Shown: positions 1-9,549, counted from the stretch's first letter. The stretch is DNA of 45,617 bases from Pedobacter sp. Leaf194 (GCF_001423945.1 NZ_LMPU01000005.1:1-45617), one strand, 5' to 3'. Notes: generated by a model not told the origin, from the sequence alone. Translations and numbers: made by a program.

Positions 1-30
1 TATTGGAGCCAGCCTTATTGGAGCCAGCCT
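1..30. repeat. 15-bp tandem duplication
   Basis: The unit tattggagccagcct occurs twice back to back at the very edge of the window. Only two copies are visible; more could lie upstream, outside the window. The rest of positions 31-231 shows no recognisable gene. A weak -7-like box (TCATTTTG, 219-226) lies just ahead of the first gene. Confidence 0.8.
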
Positions 31-231
31 TCAATGTAACCTCACGGTACAATCACTTTCTTCGTTTCACTATGCTAGACAGAAAAATTATTTGGGCAAA
101 CTTTGACATAAATATTAACAAAATCGTATCTAAGATGAGCGGTATTCATTGAGTTGGTTTATGATGGAAGACATAAGTTTTCGGCTGTAACCACACAATA
201 GTATCGAAAGCTAATAGTTCATTTTGCTGTT

Positions 232-660
232 ATGAAATATTTAATATTAACAATAGTTACTGTTATAGTTTGTCTGGTATTTTTCTTTGGAGAGAAAAGA
301 AAGTATTACTATAATGACGATAAATCAGTATGTGTAACGGTATGGAAAAAAATAGGCGGAGAGTGTTTGATAATTCCCTATAAATATACCTCATTGTTTT
401 CTCCAAAAAGCAACTACATTTCGACCACCACTCGTAATGGGATAAGTTTAATGTGGCATAAACGAAAAACAGATTCGATCATAATTTTAAATAATTACGG
501 TTCCAGGCTAGATTTTGCTTTTGATTCGACAGCTATTAAATATTATAATTCTAATCAAAGAAGTCAGTTTTATAAAAAATACTACAATAATGAGATGCTC
601 AGAAGTGGCTTCATATGTTTTACAGTGGATATCAAAGAGAACCTAGCTTACTTCAGATAA
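232..660 (+). CDS. Small membrane-anchored hypothetical protein
   Basis: I do not recognise the family. The 142-residue product starts with a hydrophobic stretch (about residues 3-20) followed by the basic cluster EKRK, so it is probably a single-pass inner-membrane protein or carries an uncleaved signal. The rest is rich in Tyr, Asn, Ser and Lys, with two Cys near residues 34 and 45 and one near 129. The ATG is the first in the frame and has a weak upstream -7-like box (TCATTTTG). It stands alone, is convergent with the SGNH remnant, and has no visible link to the polysaccharide genes. It could be an orphan accessory gene. That it is coding is likely from its length and composition, but its function is unknown. 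Confidence 0.55.
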   Translation: MKYLILTIVTVIVCLVFFFGEKRKYYYNDDKSVCVTVWKKIGGECLIIPYKYTSLFSPKSNYISTTTRNGISLMWHKRKTDSIIILNNYGSRLDFAFDSTAIKYYNSNQRSQFYKKYYNNEMLRSGFICFTVDIKENLAYFR

Positions 661-705
661 AAAAATGATGTAGTAAAATGTTACCCCCTCAAGCTTATTA
701 AGAAA

Positions 706-995
706 TTAGTGACTAATATTATCGATTTGTGTGATGGCATGAATCTGCTTGTCGATTACAGATTTAAAAATTTTTGCACCGTTAGAATTAAGATGCACCC
801 CATCGATCGTTAAACGCAAATTACGCTTCGAACTTAATTCGTTTGAGCCATTAGTTGTTTTGCAAGCCTTGTGATCAAAATAAACTGAGTTCCAAAAGCC
901 GTTTAAGAGATAGTTAACTTGATTACTTTCATTTAAAACCAATTCAAATTCACTTGCTACGTCTGCTGCCTTATTACCTTTACTGACATTAATTT
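706..995 (-). pseudogene. C-terminal remnant of an SGNH/GDSL hydrolase
   Basis: The minus-strand frame reads openly from an in-frame stop near 996 down to 706 and ends with DGVHLNSNGAKIF, which matches block V of SGNH (GDSL-type) esterases, where Asp and His of the D-x-x-H motif complete the catalytic triad. The N-terminal part of the family (the GDS(L) nucleophile block and the Gly and Asn blocks) is missing. No ATG exists in frame; the only available start is a TTG at 942, which would give just 78 residues. This is best read as the 3' end of a deleted esterase gene. A short functional protein is unlikely because the serine nucleophile is absent. Confidence 0.55.
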
Positions 996-1011
996 AAGCT
1001 ATAAATAGTTT

Positions 1012-1716
1012 TTACGCTTCTATTGGCTGCATGGCTTCGGGCTTATTTCCGATTTTGATTAAATCCCGGTCAACCCGATAGGCGGCCATATTCGAGTCAT
1101 CGCAGGGCTGCATTAGATGAATAACTTCCTCTTTTGATGCTGACAGATCCAACCAGGTGTTTATCTGTTCATTCGAAGTAATTACGGGTTGTCTGAATTT
1201 TGTATTGTGAATGTCTGCCATTAGTTCGTTTGCCGGCGCAGTTATAATTGCAAATGATTTGTGCCATTCCATATTTTCAGGATTTTGATAAAAAGCGTAA
1301 ATGCAGGCCAGGTTAAAATACGGGTGTTCTTTTGGATGAATGAAGTAGGGCAATTTATCTTTTTCAACTTCTTTATATTCATAAAAACCTTCAACCGGCA
1401 GTATACAGCGTTTACTCATGATGCTTCCTTTAAACGAAGCGAGGTCGAACACTGTTTCAGATTTGGCATTCAGTGTATTATTTGATAGCTTAACCATATC
1501 TGTCAGTGGTTTTTTCCAGTTGGCCATCAAACCCCAGGTCATCCGTTCCGTTTGCCGCACACCGTCTTTTGCCGTTATTGTAACCAGGTTTGGATGGGCG
1601 AAACCGTTGGCATGGTAATAAATGTGATCTTCTAAATCGGCTTCATTAATGATTGGTGCTGCATAAAAGTCTGCATACTCGTAAGCCTTAGATGTTTGGG
1701 TTGCTCTGTAACACAT
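1012..1716 (-). CDS. yedK: SRAP-domain DNA-protein crosslink enzyme (YedK/HMCES family)
   Basis: The 234-residue product is a full-length SOS response-associated peptidase (SRAP) domain. Family members bind abasic sites in single-stranded DNA and form a thiazolidine crosslink through Cys2, shielding the lesion. The family residues are visible: Cys2 directly after the initiator Met, Asn83 in LNAKSET, Glu109 in ILPVEGFYEY, and His170 before KFRQPVI. The start is fixed because Cys2 must become the N terminus. It is transcribed away from gmd and shares only the divergent intergenic region. I see no SOS box. It is a housekeeping-type gene marking the edge of the polysaccharide island. Confidence 0.96.
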   Translation of the reverse strand: MCYRATQTSKAYEYADFYAAPIINEADLEDHIYYHANGFAHPNLVTITAKDGVRQTERMTWGLMANWKKPLTDMVKLSNNTLNAKSETVFDLASFKGSIMSKRCILPVEGFYEYKEVEKDKLPYFIHPKEHPYFNLACIYAFYQNPENMEWHKSFAIITAPANELMADIHNTKFRQPVITSNEQINTWLDLSASKEEVIHLMQPCDDSNMAAYRVDRDLIKIGNKPEAMQPIEA

Positions 1717-2055
1717 AAACTAATTTATTAATTAATTTCGATATCGGATTGTGAAATTTTTGGAGTTCAATTAATTTTGATGAATTTGAAAAGCTCGCAT
1801 CATATTACACTTTGCACAATGATACAGATGAAATCCATTAGGTTTGTTGATTGTTCAGATCCTTTTCTGCCATAGGATTGGAAGCTATGTCGCCTAACTC
1901 TTCGTATTTTTAGTTAATTGATAGGTTTGCTTATGCAATACCAACTCATTAAGGATTAGCAGTCACCAGTCGATAAAAGCTGTTAATGTTTTTACTTTTT
2001 TCTAACCTGTTATATTTTGTTTACATTTGCAACCTCAAAATCTATGAATTAATTT
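1717..2055. other. Divergent intergenic region before the long operon
   Basis: This 339-bp AT-rich stretch separates the minus-strand SRAP gene from gmd and must hold promoters for both. On the plus strand three matches to the Bacteroidota -7 consensus TAnnTTTG occur: TAGGTTTG at 1839-1846, TAGGTTTG at 1922-1929 and TACATTTG at 2022-2029; the last is best placed for gmd. No clear match was found for the SRAP gene. No convincing hairpin, attenuator or conserved reading frame was seen. Confidence 0.6.
2022..2029 (+). promoter_or_regulatory. Candidate -7 element for the system A operon
   Basis: TACATTTG followed by CAAC matches the Bacteroidota sigma-A -7 consensus TAnnTTTG and lies 26 bases before the gmd ATG, which would give a leader of about 20 nucleotides. 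A good -33 TTTG is not seen; only a T-rich stretch is present there. The match is by eye. Confidence 0.45.
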
Positions 2056-3192
2056 ATGAAGGTTGCTCTTATAACGGGTGTTACTGGACAAGATGGTGCC
2101 TATTTAGCAGAGTTCCTGCTAAAAAAGGGATATTTTGTTCACGGAATAAAAAGAAGGAGCTCGCTTTTCAATACAGATAGAATTGATCACCTTTATCAGG
2201 ATCAGCATGAGAAAGATGTCAATTTTAAACTGCACTACGGCGATTTAACCGATTCAACCAACCTAATCCGGATTATCCAGGAAATTCAGCCAGATGAAAT
2301 TTATAACCTGGCAGCAATGAGTCATGTTCATGTGAGTTTTGAAATGCCAGAATATACTGCAAATGCAGACGGCTTAGGCACTTTAAGGTTGCTCGAGGCC
2401 ATCCGCATCTTAGGTTTAACTCAAAAAACTAAAATTTATCAGGCTTCTACTTCAGAATTATATGGTTTGGTACAAGCAGTTCCCCAAAGCGAAACTACTC
2501 CGTTTTACCCACGCTCGCCGTACGCTGTAGCAAAAATTTATGGCTACTGGATTACGGTAAACTATCGCGAAGCTTATAATATGTTTGCCTGCAATGGTAT
2601 TTTATTTAACCATGAAAGCCCGTTAAGAGGCGAAACATTTGTGACGAGGAAAATCACAAGGGCGGCAACGAAGATTTCTTTAGGTTTACAGAACTGTCTG
2701 TATCTTGGTAACCTTTCTGCCCAGCGGGATTGGGGCCATGCAAAAGATTATATCGAAGCCATGTGGCTGATTCTTCAACAAGAAAAGGCAGAGGATTACG
2801 TAATAGCAACCGGCATTACCACCACTGTACGTGATTTTGTACGCATGAGTTTTGCCGAACTGGGTATTGATATCGAATTCTCGGGCAAAGATGAAAATGA
2901 AAAAGGCGTGGTTATTAACGTCGACGAAGAACGGGCTCTAGCTTTGGGTTTAAATGCCGAAACGTTAAAACTTGGACAAACTGTTGTTAGGGTTGATCCA
3001 ACATATTTCCGCCCAACGGAAGTTGATTTGTTATTGGGTGATCCTACCAAGTCAAAGACACAATTGGGCTGGCAGCCTAAGTATGATTTACGTGCCCTGG
3101 TTGAAGACATGGTACTTTCAGATCTGCATTTAATGAAAAAAGATGACTACCTTAAACAAGGGGGTTTTAAAACACTAAATTATTTTGAGTAA
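2056..3192 (+). CDS. gmd: GDP-mannose 4,6-dehydratase
   Basis: This enzyme converts GDP-D-mannose to GDP-4-keto-6-deoxy-D-mannose using bound NADP(H) and is the branch point to GDP-L-fucose, GDP-D-rhamnose and GDP-perosamine. The 378-residue product has the extended-SDR nucleotide fold: GVTGQDG with Gly8, Gly11 and Gly14, then the catalytic set Thr132, Glu134, Tyr156 and Lys160 at the positions known from the E. coli enzyme. The ATG follows the TACATTTG box closely, and the protein begins directly with the first beta strand, so the start is secure. It is the first gene of the plus-strand train. No GDP-fucose synthase, GDP-rhamnose reductase or perosamine synthase is in the window, so its product must be used by an enzyme encoded elsewhere. 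Confidence 0.96.
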   Translation: MKVALITGVTGQDGAYLAEFLLKKGYFVHGIKRRSSLFNTDRIDHLYQDQHEKDVNFKLHYGDLTDSTNLIRIIQEIQPDEIYNLAAMSHVHVSFEMPEYTANADGLGTLRLLEAIRILGLTQKTKIYQASTSELYGLVQAVPQSETTPFYPRSPYAVAKIYGYWITVNYREAYNMFACNGILFNHESPLRGETFVTRKITRAATKISLGLQNCLYLGNLSAQRDWGHAKDYIEAMWLILQQEKAEDYVIATGITTTVRDFVRMSFAELGIDIEFSGKDENEKGVVINVDEERALALGLNAETLKLGQTVVRVDPTYFRPTEVDLLLGDPTKSKTQLGWQPKYDLRALVEDMVLSDLHLMKKDDYLKQGGFKTLNYFE

Positions 3193-3224
3193 ACGTGAGC
3201 TTGAATGACTCAAAAACAATACCT

Positions 3225-5819
3225 ATGAAACAAAAAATTTTTCTTTTACTATCCCTCATTCTTTTAATGTTCATCACTGCAACGGATGTATTTGGGCAGA
3301 GCAATTATGGATCTGTTAAAGTTGATGAATTATCTGATATACAAATTAGACAACTAATTCAACGTGCAGAGGCTTCAGGATATAATGATGCACAGTTGGA
3401 ACAAATGGCTGCTGCTCAAGGTATGAAAGCGGAAGAGGTTTCAAAACTTAAGATGAGAGTCGAAAAGATAAGGAAACAAGGCAACTCGTTAACAAGCACT
3501 AAGCAAAGTGCGGCTGTAAGTGGAAACAATTCGAATAGAACCGACAGGCAATATATTGGCGATTCAAGCGATAGTACCGCTTCTAGTCAGCCAACAAAGC
3601 AAGAACTAATTGATAAAGCGTTTGAAGAATTAAAGCCTAAAATATTTGGTTCGGAACTTTTTAAAAATTCCAACATTACTTTCGAGCCCAACCTGCGAAT
3701 GGCAACACCTGCAGGTTATGTGATCGGGCCTGATGATCAGTTACTAATTGACATTACTGGCGACAATGAAGCGAATTATGATTTGAAAGTTAGTCCGGAC
3801 GGTTCCATTCGTATTGAATATGTTGGTTTGGTTAAAGTCGGAGGACTAAGTATCGAAGAGGCAAGGTCTAAAATCAAATCATTAATGTCGTCAACCTATC
3901 CGGGTTTACGCTCGGGCAGAACGAACTTAGCCATTAATCTCGGAAACATAAGAGGAATTAAGGTTATATTAAATGGACAGGTAACCAAACCTGGTACTTA
4001 TACGCTAAGTTCATTATCAAGCGTATTCAATGCCCTCTATGCGGCTGGCGGACCGAACGATAATGGTTCTTATCGTAAAATTCAGGTGGTTAGAAACAAC
4101 AAAGTTGTTGCTACAGTCGATTTTTATGACCTAATCATCAATGGAATGCAAAAGGGCAACATCCGTTTACAGGACCAGGATGTAATTAACGTTCCGGTTT
4201 ATGAAAACCGTGTTGAAGTGGTTGGTGAAGTTAAAAACCCTGCAATTTTTGAGACGGTAGCAGGAGAACACTTTCAGAACGTTCTTAACTTTGCGGGTGG
4301 ATTCTCAAATATCGCGTACCAATCAGCCGTTAAAGTTTTTCAGAATACAGCGAGAGAAAGAAAAATCAGCGATATCTTTGCAGCAGATTTTAATACCTAC
4401 GTGCCAAGAAATGGTGATAAATTCTTTGTTGAACCGATTTTAGATCGTTTTGAGAACCGCGTTGAGATTAGTGGTGCTGTTTTCAGGCCAGGCTATTTTG
4501 AACTGGAAAAAGGCATGACGCTTAAGCAATTGATCCAAAAAGCAGATGGATTGAAAGAAGATGCTTTTATGAGCAGGGGTTACATTTCAAGATTAAATCC
4601 GGACAATACCGCTGGCTTGGAAGCTTTCGATGTAGCTGCCATTATGAATGGTAGCCAGCCGGATATCCCGCTTAAAAGAGAAGACCGGATAACCATCTCG
4701 TCAATTTTTGATTTAAGAGAAGAATATAAAATTACTGTACAGGGCGAAGTAAGAGAACCAAATCAATTCCCTTATGCGGAGAACATGAGTCTTGAAGATG
4801 CGATACAAATGGCCGGCGGTTTTAAAGAAGGCGCTTCACCGAGTAGAATTGAAATTTCCCGACGTGTTCGTAACAGCGATGTTTTATCTAAGTCTGCAAG
4901 TACCGCCGATGTTTATACGGTCAACATTGATAAAAATTTAAAATTGCTTTCGGATACAACGTTCAGATTACAGCCCTTTGACATCATTTCTGTAAGGAAT
5001 GCTGAAGGTTATGTAGTTCAAAAGCAGGTCAAAATCGAAGGCGAAGTATTGTACCCAGGTACTTATACCATTAAAAGCAAGGATGAGCGGATTTCAGATT
5101 TAGTGAAAAGGGCTGGTGGCTTGACCGTTTTAGCTTACAGCGATGGTGCTTCATTGAAAAGGCCAGGAAAAGATACAACCTTATTCCAAAGCCAAAAAGA
5201 TTCTTTACAAAGGGAGTTAGTAATTAAAAGAGCAAAATATGGTAGCACTTATTCCATGCAGGATTTGATTCGTGACAGTAAATCCGATGAAAGAAGAGAG
5301 GAAAATCAGGCTAGGATTATGAACTTGCAACGTTCAACGCAGTCGGGTGTAGATACCACTTCTTTCAGTAAACAAGCCCAAATTATCGCATCCGATATGG
5401 TGGGTATTGATTTAACAAAGATTTTAAAAGAGCCGGGCAAGCGAAATGATTTATTATTAGAAGATGGTGATATAATTAGAGTACCTAAACAACTACAGAC
5501 TGTGCGTGTTAGCGGCGAGGTTTTAAATCCTAACAATATCGTTTTTAAGTCTGGTAAAAGCTTCAAAAACTATGTGAACGGTGCTGGTGGCTTTACAGCA
5601 AGTGCACTAAAGGGTAGAGCTTATGTTAAATATGCTAATGGATCAGTTGAAGGCGCAAGAAGCTTTTTATTCTTTAACAACTATCCAAGGATTAAACCTG
5701 GCGCAGAAATTTTAGTCCCAAAACGTGCTGAAAGAGAGAAGATTACTGCTGCGGCGTGGATCGGTATTGGAACAGGATTGGCATCTTTGGGTGCAATAAT
5801 AGTGAGTTTGCTAAGGTAA
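3225..5819 (+). CDS. Outer-membrane polysaccharide export protein, SLBB type (Wza-like), system A
   Basis: This is an outer-membrane polysaccharide export (OPX) protein that would carry the finished polymer out of the periplasm. From ATG 3225 the product is 864 residues with a clear signal peptide ending at FGQ. Next come a helical, charged segment (DIQIRQLIQRAEASGY and onward), a linker, a Poly_export domain starting near VIGPDDQLLIDITG, and a long series of SLBB beta-grasp repeats marked by GEV, GAV and GQV strands followed by PG-T/Y-F/L. A hydrophobic C-terminal segment ends in LR. A GTG at 3195 gives a 10-residue extension, but the ATG places the signal peptide at the N terminus and is preferred. 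It follows gmd by 32 bases and precedes the Wzz-like gene, the usual OPX-PCP order. A paralogue lies at 31535-33853. Confidence 0.93.
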   Translation: MKQKIFLLLSLILLMFITATDVFGQSNYGSVKVDELSDIQIRQLIQRAEASGYNDAQLEQMAAAQGMKAEEVSKLKMRVEKIRKQGNSLTSTKQSAAVSGNNSNRTDRQYIGDSSDSTASSQPTKQELIDKAFEELKPKIFGSELFKNSNITFEPNLRMATPAGYVIGPDDQLLIDITGDNEANYDLKVSPDGSIRIEYVGLVKVGGLSIEEARSKIKSLMSSTYPGLRSGRTNLAINLGNIRGIKVILNGQVTKPGTYTLSSLSSVFNALYAAGGPNDNGSYRKIQVVRNNKVVATVDFYDLIINGMQKGNIRLQDQDVINVPVYENRVEVVGEVKNPAIFETVAGEHFQNVLNFAGGFSNIAYQSAVKVFQNTARERKISDIFAADFNTYVPRNGDKFFVEPILDRFENRVEISGAVFRPGYFELEKGMTLKQLIQKADGLKEDAFMSRGYISRLNPDNTAGLEAFDVAAIMNGSQPDIPLKREDRITISSIFDLREEYKITVQGEVREPNQFPYAENMSLEDAIQMAGGFKEGASPSRIEISRRVRNSDVLSKSASTADVYTVNIDKNLKLLSDTTFRLQPFDIISVRNAEGYVVQKQVKIEGEVLYPGTYTIKSKDERISDLVKRAGGLTVLAYSDGASLKRPGKDTTLFQSQKDSLQRELVIKRAKYGSTYSMQDLIRDSKSDERREENQARIMNLQRSTQSGVDTTSFSKQAQIIASDMVGIDLTKILKEPGKRNDLLLEDGDIIRVPKQLQTVRVSGEVLNPNNIVFKSGKSFKNYVNGAGGFTASALKGRAYVKYANGSVEGARSFLFFNNYPRIKPGAEILVPKRAEREKITAAAWIGIGTGLASLGAIIVSLLR

Positions 5820-5895
5820 GTGTCAATTGTTGAGATAGTTTATTTTTTGGTTACTACTTAAATAATCATGGCTCAATAGTCAAAACGTAAAGAAA

Positions 5896-6999
5896 ATGGC
5901 AAGAGAAAGTCAGGGAAATATAGTTAATGATAATGATGAGGTTTCGGTAAGAGAAATCATAGTTAAAATAATCGATTGGTGGCGTTATCTTTTGTCTAAG
6001 TGGCTGATTATACTTGCCTGTGGGGCCCTTGGTGGTGCTTTGGGTTTCACATATGCTTATTTTAAAAAGCCGGTTTATACGGCAACTACAACTTTCGTTC
6101 TAGAAGACCAAAAGAGCACCGGCTTAGGGAGTTTAGCAGGTTTAGCATCAATTGCAGGGGTAGATATCGGGGGCGCCGGGGGGGGGCTTTTTCAGGGTGA
6201 AAATATATTAAGTTTATACAAGTCCAGAGCAATGTTACAAAAGACATTACTGACGCCTATTGAAATAAATGGTAAAAAATTACTTTTGATCGATTTGTAT
6301 ATTGATATCAATAAATTGAGAGAAAAATGGAAGGCTAAGCCTGAATTGGTCAATTTGGAATTTTCTTCCAATGAAGGAATTCAATCTAAAAGATTAGTAA
6401 ATTCTCTCCGAATTCAAGATAGCATTTTAGGTGTCGTCGTTACAGACATAAATAGAAGTTACCTACAGGTAACTAAGCCTGACAAAAAACTAAGTACAAT
6501 TGAGGTTGATGTTAAGGCTACTGATGAGGCTTTTGCTAAAAAGTTAAATGATGAATTGGTAAAAAATGTAAATCAATTTTATTTGAATACCAAGACAAAA
6601 AAAACCCTCCAAAATGTGAATATCTTGCAGCATAAAACGGATTCTGTCCGTGCTGTGATGAACGGTGCAATATATTCAGCTGCTGCAGTCGCAGATGCTA
6701 CCCCAAATTTGAATCCGACTCGCCAAGTGCAACGGATAGCTCCAGTACAGCGTTCCCAGTTTTCTGCGGAAACAAATAAAGCTATATTGAGTTCGTTAGT
6801 ACAAAATTTAGAGATGTCTAAGTTGAGTTTAATGAAAGAGATGCCTTTACTAGAGATTATTGACCGACCAATATATCCCCTGAGTGTCGAGAAAACTAGC
6901 AAGTTTTATGGAGTGATTATGGGAGGATTTATTTTAGGATTTTTAGCTATTCTTTTCTTTTCTATCAAGCGATATCTTGAAATCGTAATTAAGGATTAA
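5896..6999 (+). CDS. Wzz-like chain-length/co-polymerase protein without kinase domain, system A
   Basis: This polysaccharide co-polymerase would set chain length in the inner membrane and couple polymerisation to the OPX exporter. The 367 residues contain a first transmembrane helix (about 39-60, after WWRYLLSKW), a periplasmic Wzz domain (VYTATTTFVLED onward) and a second transmembrane helix (about 338-358). The chain ends shortly after it, so the cytoplasmic tyrosine kinase domain of Wzc-type proteins is absent. A run of nine G (6178-6186) encodes consecutive Gly residues after DIGGA. A one-base slip there would truncate the protein early, so it is a candidate phase-variation tract. A same-length paralogue is encoded at 30451-31530 without such a run. 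Confidence 0.93.
   Translation: MARESQGNIVNDNDEVSVREIIVKIIDWWRYLLSKWLIILACGALGGALGFTYAYFKKPVYTATTTFVLEDQKSTGLGSLAGLASIAGVDIGGAGGGLFQGENILSLYKSRAMLQKTLLTPIEINGKKLLLIDLYIDINKLREKWKAKPELVNLEFSSNEGIQSKRLVNSLRIQDSILGVVVTDINRSYLQVTKPDKKLSTIEVDVKATDEAFAKKLNDELVKNVNQFYLNTKTKKTLQNVNILQHKTDSVRAVMNGAIYSAAAVADATPNLNPTRQVQRIAPVQRSQFSAETNKAILSSLVQNLEMSKLSLMKEMPLLEIIDRPIYPLSVEKTSKFYGVIMGGFILGFLAILFFSIKRYLEIVIKD
6178..6186 (+). repeat. Nine-G homopolymer inside the wzz-like gene
   Basis: Nine consecutive G interrupt otherwise AT-rich coding sequence and encode Gly-Gly-Gly in frame. Long G runs are classical slipped-strand sites; here the length seen keeps the gene in frame (ON state). Confidence 0.9.
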
Positions 7000-7035
7000 A
7001 TATCGTTATTTATCAATCTCAACTTAATTCAAGAT

Positions 7036-8469
7036 ATGAGTTTACGGAAGCAGGCGTTATCGGGTATAGTATGGACTTACAGTCAGCAATTTGGTGGACA
7101 GCTCGTAACTTTTCTTGTTTCGCTCATTTTATCGAGGGTTTTAATCCCTGAAGAATTTGGGCTAGTGGGAATGCTAACTGTGTTCGTTGGGATCGGAACC
7201 GTATTGTTTGATGGAGGGCTTACAAGTTCTCTAATTAGAACCAAGGAGCTAGATGCCGCCGATTATTCGACAGTGTTTTATTTCAATTTCGCTTGTAGCG
7301 TCTTGATATATTTGATTCTATATATTTCAGCGCCATTTATAGCTGACTTTTATCATCAGCCTCAGCTCGAGCTTATCGCCCGTATTTATGGCTTAACGTT
7401 TATAATCACTGCATTCGGTGCCGTACAAAATACAATACTGACCAAGGAATTAAAATTTAGAAAACAAGCATTAATTACTATTTCTTCTCTGATTATAAGC
7501 AGTACATGTGGAATAACTTTAGCTTTTTTAAAGTATGGTGTCTGGAGTCTTGTTATCATGGCAGTAGTAAATGCATTTATAAATAGCTTGTTGCTCTGGT
7601 TAACAACAGGTTGGTATCCGATTAGAGTTTTCGATAGAGAAAAGTTTAATAACCACTTTCATTATGGATACAAATTAACGCTTTCTGGTATATTGGATAT
7701 TATTTTTACCAATATATATCAAATAATCATTGGGAGAGTATACTCGCCTACTCAAGTTGGATACTATGCCAGAGCCAACTCATTAATGATGCTTCCAGTT
7801 GGCAATATCTCTGGGGCATTAAATAGAGTAGTTTTTCCAATCTTTTCAAAAATCCAAGACGATATTCCAAAACTCAAAGCAGCTTATAAAAAAATTATGC
7901 TTATGGTGTTATTTATTATTACACCTGCAATAGTTTTTATGGCGGTATTAGCTCAACCTTTAATTATTTTTTTATTTTCAGAGAAATGGTTAAAGATGGT
8001 TCCAATATTTCAGATTATCTGCCTAACTGGCGTCTTATACCCAATACATATGTATAATTTAATAATATTACAAGTAGTTGGTAAAAGTGATCTTTTTTTG
8101 AAGCTGGAAGTCTTCAAAAAGATAATTGTCGTCATCATATTGCCTATATCTTTATATTTTGGTTTTTATGGATTACTCTGGGGGCAACTCATATCATCCG
8201 TTCTAGCATTGTTTATAAATACACACTACGCTGGAAAAATATTAACTTACAGCATGTTCGCCCAACTTAAAGATCTACTTCCTGTTTTTCTTTTTGCATT
8301 AATTTCAGGTTTAATTATATACCTTATAGATCGCCAATTGATTGAACAAAGTAATATCATCAGATTAGCGACTGGGAGCATATTAGGCCTTAGTACTTAC
8401 ATCCTCATCTCATGGGCATTCAAATTTGAAAGCCTCGCTGACATTAGAAATTTTATCTTAAAAAAATGA
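7036..8469 (+). CDS. wzx: Wzx-type flippase / polysaccharide transporter, system A
   Basis: This 477-residue MOP-superfamily membrane protein would flip undecaprenyl-pyrophosphate-linked repeat units across the inner membrane. The N terminus (SLRKQALSGIVWTYSQQF) and the segment VLIPEEFGLVGMLTVFVGIG are typical of the WzxC/TuaB-like branch of polysaccharide transporters, and about 12-14 hydrophobic helices are spread along the chain. The ATG is 36 bases after the Wzz-like gene, and the end overlaps the vioA start by four bases (ATGA), implying translational coupling. From here to about 14.7 kb the base composition is visibly richer in A and T than in gmd, the export genes or capE, as is usual for serotype-specific core genes. 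Confidence 0.93.
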   Translation: MSLRKQALSGIVWTYSQQFGGQLVTFLVSLILSRVLIPEEFGLVGMLTVFVGIGTVLFDGGLTSSLIRTKELDAADYSTVFYFNFACSVLIYLILYISAPFIADFYHQPQLELIARIYGLTFIITAFGAVQNTILTKELKFRKQALITISSLIISSTCGITLAFLKYGVWSLVIMAVVNAFINSLLLWLTTGWYPIRVFDREKFNNHFHYGYKLTLSGILDIIFTNIYQIIIGRVYSPTQVGYYARANSLMMLPVGNISGALNRVVFPIFSKIQDDIPKLKAAYKKIMLMVLFIITPAIVFMAVLAQPLIIFLFSEKWLKMVPIFQIICLTGVLYPIHMYNLIILQVVGKSDLFLKLEVFKKIIVVIILPISLYFGFYGLLWGQLISSVLALFINTHYAGKILTYSMFAQLKDLLPVFLFALISGLIIYLIDRQLIEQSNIIRLATGSILGLSTYILISWAFKFESLADIRNFILKK

Positions 8470-9548
8470 TACCAGTAACGAAACCTTTTCTCCCACCAAT
8501 CGCAGACTACCAAGAATATTTAGAAGGAATCTGGGCTCGGCAATGGTTAACCAATATGGGTCCACTTGCAAGTAGCCTTGAACTCAAGTTAAAGGAATTT
8601 TTAGGAGTGAACCACTTGCTTTTTGTTACAAATGGGACAGTTGCACTTCAGATGGCCATAAAGGCTTTGGAGTTGAAAGGTGATATAATTACTACACCTT
8701 TTTCCTTTATCGCTACAACAAGCTGCATCGTTTGGGAAAATTGCAATCCAGTATTTGTAGATATTGATGAGCACTCTTTAAATATCGACGTTAGTAAAAT
8801 TGAGGCCGCTATAACAAAAGATACCTCAGCTATTTTAGCTACCCATGTATATGGAAATCCTTGCGATGTTATAGAGATCGAAAAAATAGCAAAAAAACAC
8901 AACTTAAAGGTGATATACGATGCAGCTCATGCTTTTGGCGTAAAAGTTAACGGGCGCTCGATTTTTGAATTTGGAGACGTTTCGACCTGTAGCTTACACG
9001 CAACTAAACTTTTTCATTCGGGCGAAGGTGGATTAATAGTCACTAACAGTAGTATTCTACTAAAGAAACTCGCTTATATCAGAAACTTTGGGATCTCAGG
9101 ATTTGACACGTTTGCAGAATTAGGTATTAATGGGAAAAATTCAGAATTTCATGCGGCGATGGGTCTTGCTAATTTGAAATATATACACGCCATCGATACA
9201 AAAAGAAGATTACTTTTTGAACGGTACTCTGAAAAGCTAAGAAACATGAAAGTGAAAGTTCCGGTTTGGCATCAAAAATCACATAATAACTATGCCTATT
9301 TCCCGGTAATCTTCGACTCTGAGGAGTTGATGTTAAAATGTATTGATATATTAAAGTTAAATGAAATAGGCAGTAGAAGATATTTTTTTCCATCTTTGGC
9401 TTCCGCTCTGCCATATCTTGAACCAAAAGAAATGTCTGTAACTGACGATATTGCAAAAAGAGTTTTGTGCCTACCTTTTTATTATGATTTGACAATAGAA
9501 GAAGTTGATCATGTCTGCAGACTTTTATTACGCACACAAAATAATTAA
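8466..9548 (+). CDS. vioA: dTDP-4-amino-4,6-dideoxy-D-glucose transaminase (VioA type)
   Basis: This PLP aminotransferase of the DegT/DnrJ/EryC1/StrS family would convert dTDP-4-keto-6-deoxyglucose to dTDP-Qui4N (dTDP-viosamine) with glutamate as amino donor. The 360 residues start with IPVTKPFLPP and carry WLTNMGPL, features of VioA rather than of perosamine synthases. The PLP-binding Asp152 (YDAAHAFGVK) and Schiff-base Lys181 (LHATKLFHSGEGG) are visible. It overlaps wzx by four bases and is followed after one base by vioF, which would formylate its product. The substrate needs RmlA and RmlB, which are not in the window. The assignment to VioA over other sugar transaminases is by remembered sequence signatures. 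Confidence 0.88.
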   Translation: MIPVTKPFLPPIADYQEYLEGIWARQWLTNMGPLASSLELKLKEFLGVNHLLFVTNGTVALQMAIKALELKGDIITTPFSFIATTSCIVWENCNPVFVDIDEHSLNIDVSKIEAAITKDTSAILATHVYGNPCDVIEIEKIAKKHNLKVIYDAAHAFGVKVNGRSIFEFGDVSTCSLHATKLFHSGEGGLIVTNSSILLKKLAYIRNFGISGFDTFAELGINGKNSEFHAAMGLANLKYIHAIDTKRRLLFERYSEKLRNMKVKVPVWHQKSHNNYAYFPVIFDSEELMLKCIDILKLNEIGSRRYFFPSLASALPYLEPKEMSVTDDIAKRVLCLPFYYDLTIEEVDHVCRLLLRTQNN

Positions 9549-9549
9549 A

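Noticed and set aside
1986..2180. Plus-strand frame of 64 codons overlapping the start of gmd
   Set aside because: It overlaps gmd in another frame and spans the promoter; its translation has no protein-like pattern.
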